Source of the DNA: Phytophthora colocasiae
Lineage: Eukaryota > Oomycota > Peronosporomycetes > Peronosporales > Peronosporaceae
Length of the DNA stretch: 64,000 nucleotides
Assembly: GCA_018806915.1 (NCBI GenBank)
Contig: JAGKQI010000079.1
Coordinates: 771,001-835,000, forward strand
Reading direction: 5' to 3'
Below the pieces are notes generated by a model. It searched no databases. It had not been told where the DNA came from and saw nothing but the letters and a program-made list of their open reading frames with translations. Below are positions 9,771 to 19,527 of this stretch, piece by piece (position 1 is the first letter of the stretch; each line of letters opens with the position of its first letter). The translations under genes were made by a program, and so were the position numbers.

Positions 9771-10752
9771 TTAAGTTTCTTCGACTGCGACTGGTCTCGC
9801 TCGTCTAATGTACAAGTGTAGCTCTCGGAGTGAATTCCCGAATGTCATTTGAACATGAAGTGTTTTCAGAAGCTCCCATCGAATACAAAAAGGGCTAGAG
9901 CATGAATGTCGATGGCGTGGACATACCAGCGTCGTTAATCCCACCAGGCGAAGATGAGGTAATACCACACACATGTTGATAACCGCCAACACGGCATCTT
10001 CTTCAAACACGGTGTCATGACAGTACAAAACAGTAGCGGAGTTGATTAGCGAGCCAGGTCGACTTGACGATAATTTTTTCCAGCGCACACAACAGCTTTG
10101 TTGCTTTCCTTAAACCACGGATGTCTCCGGCGACAACACAGATCTTTTGCAAATGCGGAAGGTCCACAACTGCTGACGCGATTAGTTTCATCCCTTTTGC
10201 TACCAAGTTGTCTTGAATCTCAATGCCCACCACGCAAGACGCCCGAGTTTGTAACGCAATCTGGACGAGAACGTTCCCGATACCAGATCCAGCGTCGAGA
10301 AACACATCGCCCTCTTGAAAGGCTGCTTCAGTTATAAAACTGGATACTGCTACCATCGTGATCTCCCCAGCATTTAGCTGACGCTTATTGGCACGTACAT
10401 CGCGCCTAGTCAACACACGAAAAAGCCTTTCTGTGGCGTTGTACGTGTCTTCGGGAGACAACGGTACCATCAATTGCTCTGTAATTCCGGGCGTACTATC
10501 CGCTTGTTGGACTCGTTGGCTCTTGCTATTTTGTTGGAGTGACTTCCGAAAGAATCGCGGCGGAAATTGCAACACGTCAGTTCCTAGTCGTCGCTTGAGC
10601 GTCTTGATACGTTGCTGAAGCTTCTCTGGACTCCATTTCTGTGGTCTCATCTTTTCTGCCACTAACGACCACTTGACGCGGCGTCCAGCTTTCACGTACG
10701 TCGCTGCTAGCTGGACGAGCTGGCGATCTTCTTCATCAGAAAAATCTGCCAT
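9771..10752 (-). pseudogene. SANT plus DOT1-like histone methyltransferase, frame broken
   Basis: The ATG at 10752 opens a SANT/Myb-like helix bundle (residues about 3-58, EDRQLVQLAATYV...WSLVAEKM). A DOT1-type SAM-binding fold follows, with motif DAGSGIGNVLVQIAL near residue 153 and the acidic VVGIEIQDN near 177. DOT1 enzymes methylate histone H3 on Lys79 using S-adenosylmethionine. After VVAGDIRGL the frame ends at 10015. The expected continuation (TVLYCHDTVFEEDAVLAVI and downstream strands) is found in another frame at 9771-10070, so a single shift near 10070-10088 separates the halves. It may be a pseudogene, a missed intron or a sequencing error. DOT1-like genes are reported to be multi-copy in Phytophthora, so an inactive paralogue would be unremarkable. 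Confidence 0.65.
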
Positions 10753-10913
10753 TCTCTTTCACAAGTTCACAAGGCCCCGTTTGACTAGAATTTGTATACC
10801 ATACGATCTGTAGTCATTACTGGCACTTAAGCCAAGGTTTCGCCACAGTTGACCCATTTCATTTCTACATGTATGCTCACCGATGAACCAATATGTATTG
10901 AGCCGTTTATCCG

Positions 10914-11366
10914 TCACTTTGAGCCAGGGAAATTAACCTCGCTGGCGACTAACGCCAGACCTCCAGTAGTCTTGCCACCGGTTGCCCACTTTCTCCTACA
11001 CGAAACCGCTTTTATAGCTATCGACTTTGTGTCGCGGCTCAGCAGGGGGTTTCGGATTTGGCTTCCGTACTCAAGAAGTACTCGATCAACGGTTTCTACC
11101 TCCATAAAATCCTTGATCTGCTGGCAAAACAAGGCAGCATTTGTCTGCAGGTTGCTCATTGCAACTGGTGTCGATACAAATATCTTGGCTCGTACATGCG
11201 GCCCTGAACGGTACATCCTTCGGATTGCAGTCCAGCCCGAAGTAGACGTGTGCATCTCGTTCCACTTGCTCCAAGTAAAAGGTCCGTAGTCAATTGACAC
11301 AGCAATTGTCGGGAAAGTGATAATTCCAAACAGCAGAACCGAAAAGATCCAGGGATATCGAGCCAT
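10914..11366 (-). CDS. small secreted or membrane-anchored hypothetical protein
   Basis: This 150-codon frame starts at 11366 with a short charged lead and a hydrophobic stretch (WIFSVLLFGIITFPTIAV, residues 6-23) that would serve as a signal peptide or type II anchor. The rest is soluble in character with three scattered Cys and no motif I can assign. It lies downstream of, and on the same strand as, the gene block at 11577-12398, separated by about 210 bp. No RXLR or EER motif follows the hydrophobic segment. The overlapping plus-strand frame is less convincing because it lacks a coherent start and composition. Confidence 0.4.
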   Translation of the reverse strand: MARYPWIFSVLLFGIITFPTIAVSIDYGPFTWSKWNEMHTSTSGWTAIRRMYRSGPHVRAKIFVSTPVAMSNLQTNAALFCQQIKDFMEVETVDRVLLEYGSQIRNPLLSRDTKSIAIKAVSCRRKWATGGKTTGGLALVASEVNFPGSK

Positions 11367-11576
11367 TGGACGCCACCTCCGAGTGTATTGACTACGAGCC
11401 GAGTCATTCTGTTCGTCTAACTGCCGTCGACGGCTTCAGATGCCGAAGAACGGCTGTCTTGTACGTGATGCCATCGCAAGATTGGGTATCTGCGTCGTTT
11501 CAAAGCTTGTAGATCCCTTTGCCGGGGGCTCTTCACTACGCTACACTTGGATTGAGGAGTCGGTCGAACTTTGCCT

Positions 11577-12398
11577 CTAGCTGCTGCTCAGGAGACAGAA
11601 TACCCTGCTTCTCAAGTTTTTTTTGCGTTCCTTCTCCTTGGCATTGAGTGCTGCAATACGCCGTTTGTTACGAGTGCTGAGGTCGTCACGCACTACCCGC
11701 TTCATGCGCTTGAAAATCTCTGGCACTGAGTGGGAATGGAGAAAGCGCAGTAGATCACTCTTAGGAGCGTAGTGTTCTCCCAGTACGTTGCGTCCTACAT
11801 GACAATCAACCATCAATTCAATTCACACAGTACACTCACACGTAGACGTACCCCATAATTGAGCAATACCATGAGTATCGCGACGGAATTCCAGTGGATC
11901 TTCTTCCAGCGCTGTGATCTGCAGATGTCGAGGCTGGAAAACACCAGTAGTTTCAATAATTTGCTGGACTCGGAGGCTTTCAAGCTGGTCTTCCAGTCTC
12001 CTTTTAGTGACAGCGCTTGATGTCGACGATAGAAGCCGCAGTAGATCTGCCTGGACACGAACTGAACTCGTTTGGAGCTTTAACTCTCCATCTTCGTGCG
12101 CTTTCTGTCTGCGTTTCAGCGTGAGCTTCTTCCGTGTAGAGTTCGTATGCATACTGAAATCGTCTGACGCTTGTAGAAGGCGCTCGAAAGGACTGACATC
12201 TCGTTCGTACTGGTATATCTCCCATACATCCTCTGATACTTCGTCAGCCTTCTCCACCGCTACAACCATACACAGCAACGTGTACGGAGCTTCTCGCCCG
12301 CCTCCATCACTTGGAATCGCAGCATCTTCCAGATACAAATCCAGGAGGGAGTGTCGCTTGCCAGTCACCAGCCAACGGATGCCTTCTGCTTACTGCTC
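11577..12398 (-). CDS. unrecognised protein, at least two coding blocks
   Basis: The main block (12398 down to 11823) has coherent, charged, helical coding character. It begins in the sequence GIRWLVTGKRHSLLDLYLED, just after a possible splice acceptor (TAAGCAG) near 12398, so one or more 5' exons are probably missing. A second block (11800 down to 11577, GEHYAPKSDLLRFLHSHS...) continues after a short gap containing GTGAGT and a TGTAG acceptor-like site, although the phase across the gap does not resolve cleanly. The tail is basic (RNKRRIAALNAKEKERKKN). I do not recognise the family, and no signal peptide is visible. Confidence 0.45.
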
Positions 12399-12419
12399 TT
12401 GCCCTTGATAGCTGGTAGT

Positions 12420-12739
12420 AGAGAACTGTATTATCTAGTTAAGACAGCACGCAAAACGCTTCCGGAAGCATATTTCACAAATTTACCTTGCAATAAAAGG
12501 TCGTCAAGCCACTAAAATGTGCCCTGCCAGTTGCACTCCGCTCTAGTAAATCAACGCTTGGCGACCAATGGCGGCAAGGAAGACCTCCCGCCATGCTCAT
12601 CACCGTTCCAGGGGAGAAATCCGCAAACGACACCTATTGGCTAAAACGACGTGAATATCACTTTAAAGACGAAAGGGCTTCTAACAAGGTTTTTCTCTGA
12701 GGTTTTTCTTATCCCAGCAAAGCTGGGATAACGGTCGCC
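12420..12739. other. gene-free stretch with a perfect hairpin
   Basis: No coding block is visible. It contains CCAAT and ATTGG words (near 12565 and 12635) and may include upstream sequence of the minus-strand gene to its left. A perfect 10-bp-arm hairpin, TTATCCCAGC at 12709-12718 and GCTGGGATAA at 12722-12731, lies immediately before the truncated gypsy element starts. Confidence 0.45.
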
Positions 12740-13886
12740 GGTGGGTTAAGGCTGCTGTAAGGGATCAACTGAGCCGACAAATTCACAAAACTACGAAGTC
12801 GAACCTTGCGTCATTTTTGAAATGGCTTCGAGGTGAATTGGAAGATTTCATGCGGTTTGAAGCTCATATATCGTCTCATCAACCAGCGAAAGGAAATGGC
12901 AAGCCAACACAACAGCAAGACCAGGCTAAACGCAATACCGGGGGACCGCAAGGTGGAGGTAAAACCAATATGGCCCCTGAGCAGCAGAATAAGAGCATCA
13001 GTAAGCCGAAGTCGAAAAATTCTGGAGTTTGACCTCCGAAAAAGTGCTTCAAGTGCGGTGACCAAACTCATGGCGTCTTTCAGTGCCCTGATGTTGCAGG
13101 ACCAGCAGAAGCAAAGGCTAATAGCAAAGGGTGCCTGGATTAAACACCAAGAAATAGTGGGAAAAGCTGAGGTCACAGGGGTTGGAGAAAAACCTGTTCA
13201 GGTCAAGAATAAAGTCCAGCTCGATCTGAAGTTTTCGACTCCGGGTGGGCCTTTAGTGCTTCGCAATGTGATCTGTTGGGTAACAGAGTCAAAGCTACCG
13301 CCTGGTGTCGGTGATTTATTGCTGTCTCGTTGGATTATGGAGCGTCTAGGATATAGCCCGGAAAAATTACTTGCTGCAGCACAACAAGTTCGCACTGAAT
13401 GGGATATGAGTGACGTAGATGACGGTCCGACCGGTGGCATCGCAACGATTCTCGCCTATTCAGGGGCAGGTCAGACACTAATGACCACTGAAGAAGAGCG
13501 TGTACTAGAAGAAGACGAGGATCGAGCTTGTTTTCCTGACTTGACTACAGGGATTGATGTCGAACGTGAGGAAATAAGAACAATTCTTCTGGATAAAGTG
13601 GATGAAGCTCGGAAACTAGGTGCGACGGCGGAATTTTGCGAGGAGTTGGAAAATATACTGATGAAATTCATAGACGTATATCGTATCGTCATCGGCCGTG
13701 ATCCACCGGTGGACATGCCACCAATGGAAGTGACACTGAAGCCGGGAGCAGTACCGGTTCGGTGCAAAGCTCGCCGATACCCTCCCCGTACACAGAGCAT
13801 TTTTAAAGAAGCACGTCCAAGCTCTGATCAATGCCGGTCTGTGCTATCGCAATCCTCGCAGTAAGTGGTGCTCACCGCCACACGTT

Positions 13887-16673
13887 GTGAACAAACCCGA
13901 AGCTGGAGCACATCGCATGACAGTCGATGTCCGTGGCCCGAATGCCTGGGTGGAGTCGGTTGTTTGGCCAATGCCTATACTAGAGGCTGTCTTTGAGCAA
14001 CTTCGCGGATCATCACGCTATTTCTCGTTGGATTTTTTCAAAGGATTTTGGCAGTTTGCAATGGCAGCTCTTTGCCAAGAGATTTATTCAATTCTGACAG
14101 AAGAAGGGGTCATTACGCCCACAAGAGTGCTGATGGGAGGAACAAACAGCGTGGCATACGTACAGTCGACTGTCCAGCAAATGTTTGATGAGTTATTCAA
14201 CAACGGATTAATGATTTGGATTGACGACTTGTTGGGTTACACGGATAGTGATGGAGGATTACTAGAGCTGCTTAAGAAGGTGCTGGCTATTTGTCAAACT
14301 AAGGGGCTCAAACTGAACCCGAAAAAATGCAACTTCTATCTCCGAGAAGCGCTTTGGTGTGGTCGAGTAGTGTCGGGCAGCGGTGTTCGTCACGATCCAG
14401 CCCGGATCAGCGCTCTTTCGAACCTACCTCCCCCAACGACAGGACAGGAACTGCAGCAATTTGTTTGTGCTCTGAACTGGATGCGATCCTCGCTTCCTGC
14501 GTTCAACAAATTAATTAGTCCACTGGTGAAAACCATGGAGAGGGTCTACGAACGTGCAGGTGGCCGAAAGAAAACCCAAGTACGAACGATTAAACTAAGT
14601 GATGTTGGATGGGGTGAGAACGAGGTTACATGTTTGGAGCATTGCAAACAGGCAATACAGAATGCACTTCAACTAGCCCACCCCGACCCTGAGAAGCTTC
14701 TCTCAGTTTTCACTGACGCTAGTGATGAGCATTGGGGGGCAGCAATCACTCAGATACCCAGAGCCCAAGCTGTCCGACCTCTTAGTGAGCAAGAACATCA
14801 ACCTTTGATGATGTTGAGCGGTTCATTCTCAGGAGCGGCGAAGCGGTGGGCCATTGTTGAGAAAGAGGCCTACGCAATTGTTGAAACGTGTCGACGAGCA
14901 GATTTTCTCCTGCATCGGCAGGATGGCTTTGCTTTATTCACTGATCACCGGAACCTGCGTTTCATCTTTGATCCTCACAGTGTTTCCAACTCGGTACCCA
15001 AGTATACGGCGGACAAACTCCACCGTTGGTCACTTTTGCTAATGGGCTATAAGTATGAGATTTACGACATTGCTGGCGACGACAACGTATGGGCGGATCT
15101 GCTATCACGTTGGGGGTCGTCATTTCGGGATGTTTGTGCAATTCGCCAAGTTCCATTGCCACTATCCCCACAATTGGAAGACAACTTTGTCTGGCCAACC
15201 ATGAAAGGCATCTTGGAAGTACAAAATGGGGTAACGCCACCTAAAGACGTCACGCGGTCTACTGAGGACTTGATGTTGCGAGACAAAGACGGTCGTATCT
15301 GGATTCCGGATGAGGCTACTGGTATACAAATGCGAATTTGTGTCGTGGGGCATTTCGGTATCGCTGGTCATCGCGGCATGAAGGTAACCCTGCAGAAAAT
15401 TAAAGAGAAGTTTGTGTGGACAAATATGGCGAAAGATGTGGATTTTTTTGTTCGACGCTGCCTACACTGCGCTAGCACTCTTGGTGGACCTCCACAGCCA
15501 CGACCACTGGGTGAGGCGATGCACGCCGAGAAACCAAACGAGTTAATCCACTGGGATTACCTTTTCATGGAAAAGAGTGGCACGAACCTGGAGTACGTGT
15601 TGGTGATTAAGGACGACGCGTCAAAGTTTGTGTGGCTAATACCAAGTATGGCAGCAGACGCAGACACTACCTTTGCAGCTTTGCTCGATTGGTTCGCTTC
15701 ATTTGGCGTGTGTCGTTCCTGGGTCAGTGACCAGGGAACGCATTTTAAGAATGCTGTGATCCAAGCCATGCAACATACCCTAGGAGCGCACCACCACTTC
15801 ACGACTGCCAGGTGCCCTTGGGCAAACGGTACCGTGGAAGTCGTGATGCGGGAAACTTTGAGGTGCTGCCGCGCACTTCTTTCTGAGTGGAGACTGCAAC
15901 CTCCTGAATGGCCTAGAGTTATCAAAATCGTTCAGTTGGTGTTAAACAACACACCATCACCTTCGCTTGGCGGTGTCGCCCCTGTGACAGCAATGACCGG
16001 GCTTCCTGCAATGAGCCCCAGCGACCATCTTGCGATTCCAGGGCCTGTTGAAATGGCTACACTTTCAGATATACAAACTGCACAACGTGCCAATGTTGTG
16101 AGACTACAACAAGCGTTAGAAATGATGCACAAACGTACGGCAACGATCAATTCGGCTGTACGTGCGGCCGGACGAAAGGACCACGACAAGAAGCAAGGTA
16201 CTAAGATGGCTCAGTTTGACATTGGTGATTTCGTCCTGAATGCCGATGTGTGGAACCATACTCGCAGCAAGCTGCAAGTGAACTGGTGCGGGCCAGCTCA
16301 AGTGGTGGCGACTGTGTCAAATTGGATTTTTGAAATTCGTAATCTAGTAACCGGACAACAGAAAAAAGTGCACGCTAGCCGACTCAAATTCTACTCGGAC
16401 AGCTCACTCGATGTCAGTGAGGATTTGCTGCTTCACATTGCCCACAACAGCGAAGGTCACGTTGTGGACTCACTGTTAGCGGCTCGATACAACAGTATGG
16501 AAAAAAGACACGAACTCAAAGTTCACTGGCGTGGACTGGATTCTATCGAGGATTCCTGGGAGCCAGCAGCGACGCTGATGCAGGATGTTCCAGCGGCAGT
16601 GAAACGATTTGTTCGTGCGAATTCAAACCTTGTGGCGGTGAAAGCCCTGCGTAAAGCACTACAACTCGACTAG
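13887..16673 (+). CDS. gypsy pol: RT, RNase H, integrase, chromodomain (family A copy 1)
   Basis: This open frame of 928 codons is part of the polyprotein. Domains in order are: reverse transcriptase with SRYFSLDFFKGFWQF and the catalytic box MIWIDDLLGY (W-I-D-D instead of the usual Y-x-D-D); RNase H with FTDASDEHWGA, EKEAYAIVET and LFTDHRNL; integrase with an HHCC finger (GHFGIAGHRG...CLHCAS), then catalytic SDQGTHFKN and GTVEVVMRE; and a C-terminal chromodomain-like segment (ELKVHWRGLDSIEDSWEP), which places it among chromoviruses. The first ATG at 13887 is only the point after an upstream frame break. The natural polyprotein begins in gag. With gag and protease damaged, it is unlikely to be autonomous. 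Confidence 0.85.
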   Translation: MNKPEAGAHRMTVDVRGPNAWVESVVWPMPILEAVFEQLRGSSRYFSLDFFKGFWQFAMAALCQEIYSILTEEGVITPTRVLMGGTNSVAYVQSTVQQMFDELFNNGLMIWIDDLLGYTDSDGGLLELLKKVLAICQTKGLKLNPKKCNFYLREALWCGRVVSGSGVRHDPARISALSNLPPPTTGQELQQFVCALNWMRSSLPAFNKLISPLVKTMERVYERAGGRKKTQVRTIKLSDVGWGENEVTCLEHCKQAIQNALQLAHPDPEKLLSVFTDASDEHWGAAITQIPRAQAVRPLSEQEHQPLMMLSGSFSGAAKRWAIVEKEAYAIVETCRRADFLLHRQDGFALFTDHRNLRFIFDPHSVSNSVPKYTADKLHRWSLLLMGYKYEIYDIAGDDNVWADLLSRWGSSFRDVCAIRQVPLPLSPQLEDNFVWPTMKGILEVQNGVTPPKDVTRSTEDLMLRDKDGRIWIPDEATGIQMRICVVGHFGIAGHRGMKVTLQKIKEKFVWTNMAKDVDFFVRRCLHCASTLGGPPQPRPLGEAMHAEKPNELIHWDYLFMEKSGTNLEYVLVIKDDASKFVWLIPSMAADADTTFAALLDWFASFGVCRSWVSDQGTHFKNAVIQAMQHTLGAHHHFTTARCPWANGTVEVVMRETLRCCRALLSEWRLQPPEWPRVIKIVQLVLNNTPSPSLGGVAPVTAMTGLPAMSPSDHLAIPGPVEMATLSDIQTAQRANVVRLQQALEMMHKRTATINSAVRAAGRKDHDKKQGTKMAQFDIGDFVLNADVWNHTRSKLQVNWCGPAQVVATVSNWIFEIRNLVTGQQKKVHASRLKFYSDSSLDVSEDLLLHIAHNSEGHVVDSLLAARYNSMEKRHELKVHWRGLDSIEDSWEPAATLMQDVPAAVKRFVRANSNLVAVKALRKALQLD

Positions 16674-16753
16674 TTGGTTTTGACACGCGGCCAACTTCAA
16701 CGCTAAATGATAGCGTTTGCATCTATATTGAAGACGTGGTCTTTGGGGGGAAG

Positions 16754-17002
16754 TGTTGTTGCTGGAGCAACACCGTACTGCCGTTGCTGAGATTTGGCTC
16801 ATCAACAGCACTACGACGCGACTGCTGCGGTAAGTACGGACGGTTAAAGCACATGCAGGGAACATGGACAGTTAGACAAAGGACTGTTACTTAGCAGATC
16901 GTGGGCTCTTCAAGGACATACATAGGAAACAAGAGCAGCTAGTGAAAGTTGAGGAACTGCTCAATACATATCACTTCTACATTTCCATCGGAAGCAACAA
17001 CA
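16754..17002 (+). repeat. 3' LTR of family A copy 1 (249 bp)
   Basis: It starts TGTTGTTGC directly after the polypurine tract GGGGGGAAG and ends in AGCAACAACA. The words GACGGTTA, AAGAGCAGCTAGTG, GAACTGCTCAATACAT and TCACTTCTACATTT recur in the same order in the 265-bp LTRs at 38406-38670 and 43878-44142. The two are diverged, which indicates an older insertion. No 5' partner is present. Confidence 0.8.
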
Positions 17003-17380
17003 GGTATGGACACTGCTTCGGCGGATTGGCACTGTGGATAGCAAATGCGAGCTGCTGCTACATGTACATGATGATACTGAAGGGAGAACCTGGAGGGCAA
17101 GATGACTTGGCACACAGTACCCGGCCTGTTGGTTGGATTTTCGGAATATCTATGACGAAGAACTGGGCAATGACAAGCAGCAAAATAAAAGTGACAAAGG
17201 TTTGCCATAACGACCACTGCGTAGAGGTTGCATGCTGTTCGTGGTATCACTCGCTTGACAGTCGAGGCATTGCAGCCAATCAACGGAGACTTTCACTGCT
17301 CGAAGCAGCTACCTTGAGACAGGCGTCGTTGCACTGACTACCGTTAGCATTTTGATCTTTATGTGGTGGTTCAGCAGCTT
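17003..17380. other. gene-free stretch downstream of LTR
   Basis: I see no assignable gene. Open frames on both strands are present but have no recognisable content, and the plus-strand one begins inside the LTR. The right edge is the upstream region of phosphatase copy 1. Confidence 0.35.
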
Positions 17381-17400
17381 TCTCACTCGTGAATTCGCAG
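17381..17400 (+). promoter_or_regulatory. putative initiator of phosphatase copy 1
   Basis: TCTCACTCGTGAATTCGCAG, 78 bp before the ATG, is shared with copies 2 and 3 (GGTCATTCACGAACTTGCAG and GGTCACTCGCGAATTTGCAG) at similar positions. It resembles the oomycete initiator plus flanking-region pattern. Transcription start is inferred, not seen. Confidence 0.5.
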
Positions 17401-17458
17401 CGTGGAAGACAGAGGATCAGTCACTAACTACTTGGTGGTAGTACATAGCAAACAGATA

Positions 17459-18916
17459 ATGGCGATTCCTAGGAAAGGGTTGATTGCCATCGGCGTCATC
17501 GTGGTGCTGGCCATCGTCGGTGTTATCGTCGGTGTAGTGGTGAGTAAAAGCTCGTCCAGTTCGTCCAGCACAGGCGATGGAAACTCCAGTTCGTCTTCTG
17601 CTTCAGGTAGTTCGACGACGACCAGCAGCAGCTCAGGAACGTCCATCAAATCGTCATCGTCCACGAAGAAGTCGAGTTCGAACTCGACCAGTGTCACGTC
17701 GGACCCTACAAGTGTGACGTACTCGCTGGCAGCATTTGCTATTGGTGATTGGGGGACTACCACCACTCAGAGTTCGTGCTGCAAGCGCTCGTCCACATAC
17801 AACGACTACGACGTGAACGCTGAGGATATTGTTGCGAGCGTCATGAACCAGCAGGCAGCGGCTGCTGAAGTTGCCCCTAAGTGCGTGATTGGTCATGGCG
17901 ACAACTTTTACTGGAACGGAATCGACAGTGCAGATGGTCGTGATTCGCGTTTCACGACCACTTTCGAGGGAAAATTTGACGGTGATAACATCAAGACCCT
18001 TCCGTGGGTGAATGTCCTCGGGAATCACGACTACGGTGGAGCCGACTACATCTGCTCGGACGGTGACAGTGCTGGTAAATGTTCGTCTACGGACGATCTG
18101 TTGACTTCGTTGAAGAATAAGTTCTCGTGGCAATCGACATACACGAGTCCAAACGACGATCGTTGGGTCCTCGAAGATCATTTCTACGTCTACAGTATCC
18201 AGGATGAAGCTTCCGGTGTGAGCATTGATATCTTCAATGTTGATTCAGGTGACGCCGACTCACATGGCGCTACGGAGACCTGTTGCCAGTGCTACGGCTA
18301 CGCTGGTGATGATGATACCAAGTGTGCAAATGTTGCACGTGGCGATGACGCGTGCTGTGGAGGCGATGGCGATATGTACGACCAGTGTATGAAGCAGTTC
18401 ACGGCTTGGAGTGATGATTCTCGTAAGCAACTGGAGGCGAACATTGCCAACTCGACAGCGACCTGGAAAGTAGTGAACAGTCACTATTCCCCTTACGCTC
18501 ACTACGCTGAGGCCGGCATGGACAAGTGGTTCAACATCATCAACGCTACGGGCGTTCACTTGTGGCTGAACGGCCATACTCATGGTGAAAACCACGACTA
18601 CTCGTCGTCGCTGGGTGTTCATTTTGTCGATAATGGAGCTGGTGGAGGTATCCAGAAGGAATCTGCTAGTGGCATTCCGGAATACGCTAAGGACTACGTG
18701 AAGAATCTGTGGGTTTACGATGGTCAAGAGTATGGATTCTTTTCGCTGACTGCGTCCAAGGACTGGCTCAAGCTCCAGTATCATACTGCTGATGACAAGT
18801 GGTCGTTTGCGGAGAGCTTCAATTCGACCACGATCGGTGGTGTTGCCACGAAGCACTGCTGGTACGTTCCGAATGATGGTACGGAGGGAAAGGAGTGTAC
18901 ATCCACTACTTCTTAA
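17459..18916 (+). CDS. membrane-anchored purple-acid-phosphatase-like enzyme, copy 1
   Basis: The product has 485 residues. A short basic lead (MAIPRKG) and one hydrophobic segment (residues 8-29) form a signal anchor. A Ser/Thr-rich linker of about 55 residues and a calcineurin-like metallophosphoesterase domain follow. All five purple acid phosphatase metal motifs are present: GDWG (near 95), GDNFY (147), GNHD (188), VNSH (339) and GHTH (371). This points to a two-metal phosphomonoesterase of the ACP5/tartrate-resistant type, probably facing the outside or an endomembrane lumen. A Cys-rich insert (ETCCQCYGYAG...DDACCGGD) is conserved in all six paralogues. I chose the ATG at 17459 rather than the upstream in-frame one at 17402 because paralogues align from M-A/G-I-P-R. 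This copy has no intron and no lesion. Confidence 0.85.
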   Translation: MAIPRKGLIAIGVIVVLAIVGVIVGVVVSKSSSSSSSTGDGNSSSSSASGSSTTTSSSSGTSIKSSSSTKKSSSNSTSVTSDPTSVTYSLAAFAIGDWGTTTTQSSCCKRSSTYNDYDVNAEDIVASVMNQQAAAAEVAPKCVIGHGDNFYWNGIDSADGRDSRFTTTFEGKFDGDNIKTLPWVNVLGNHDYGGADYICSDGDSAGKCSSTDDLLTSLKNKFSWQSTYTSPNDDRWVLEDHFYVYSIQDEASGVSIDIFNVDSGDADSHGATETCCQCYGYAGDDDTKCANVARGDDACCGGDGDMYDQCMKQFTAWSDDSRKQLEANIANSTATWKVVNSHYSPYAHYAEAGMDKWFNIINATGVHLWLNGHTHGENHDYSSSLGVHFVDNGAGGGIQKESASGIPEYAKDYVKNLWVYDGQEYGFFSLTASKDWLKLQYHTADDKWSFAESFNSTTIGGVATKHCWYVPNDGTEGKECTSTTS

Positions 18917-19462
18917 TCGTATATTTAGTGGCACAAATGAACTTCGATTTTTGATCATTTTCTACTGTACAGTTTTCAAGGTGTGCTTCTAGCTGATGAG
19001 GTCAATCTCGAGCCCTGTTTAATGTTGACGAAAGGAAATTCCATGTGGGTTATGCGAGCTTATTGCAGTGCAGTCAAATAGCTACATTATAATACTAGTA
19101 CTGTATCATCAAATGTCATTTGCAACCTTACGACTTGCGACTCGATACTGTTCATTGTTATCGTTTCGAACGATTCAATCGTATCGAACTTACCAGTGCA
19201 GTGCTCGTTTGCTATTCACCTCAAAGTATTCAGGAAGCTCTTCCATAGGGCTTTATCCGCTCTTCTCTCTCTAGTCGATTCGCTTTGCATGGAGATCGGT
19301 GCCGCACCGGAGCCGCGCGTATTCATACTCCCGGCAAGATGACTCCCAACATATCATTTTCGCTAGTTTTCATTGGTCTAAACTCCTTCCACCCAATCAA
19401 AACCACTGATTCCAAATGCACTTGTTGAGACGGGCACGACAGGAACTTGGGGGTCCAGACCA
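18917..19462. other. intergenic, phosphatase copies 1-2
   Basis: No gene is visible. It contains the 3' flank of copy 1 and the upstream region of copy 2. Confidence 0.5.
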
Positions 19463-19482
19463 GGTCATTCACGAACTTGCAG
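19463..19482 (+). promoter_or_regulatory. putative initiator of phosphatase copy 2
   Basis: GGTCATTCACGAACTTGCAG lies 65 bp before the ATG and matches the equivalent boxes of copies 1 and 3. Confidence 0.5.
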
Positions 19483-19527
19483 CTCAAGCAGGAAGAGTAG
19501 AAATACACACAGGATCGGTGAACCGAA

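Larger units (their letters stand above)
12740..17002 (+). mobile_element. Ty3/gypsy element, family A copy 1, 5' truncated
   Basis: This element matches the complete family A element at 38406-44142 from the middle of gag onward. It has gag C-terminus, zinc knuckle, RT, RNase H, integrase, chromodomain, polypurine tract (GGGGGGAAG ending at 16753) and a 3' LTR (16754-17002). The 5' LTR and roughly the first kilobase of gag are missing, so the copy is truncated or eroded on the left. It is clearly older than copy 2: the nucleotide sequences differ throughout, and gag contains a TGA (13030-13032) just before the zinc knuckle, a deletion that removes the protease active-site region near 13110, and a one-base shift near 13786. 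The following pol frame is nonetheless open. Confidence 0.85.

Noticed and set aside
10849..11289. Plus-strand frame opposite the small secreted protein
   Set aside because: The minus-strand frame has a coherent signal-anchor start, and the plus frame has none.
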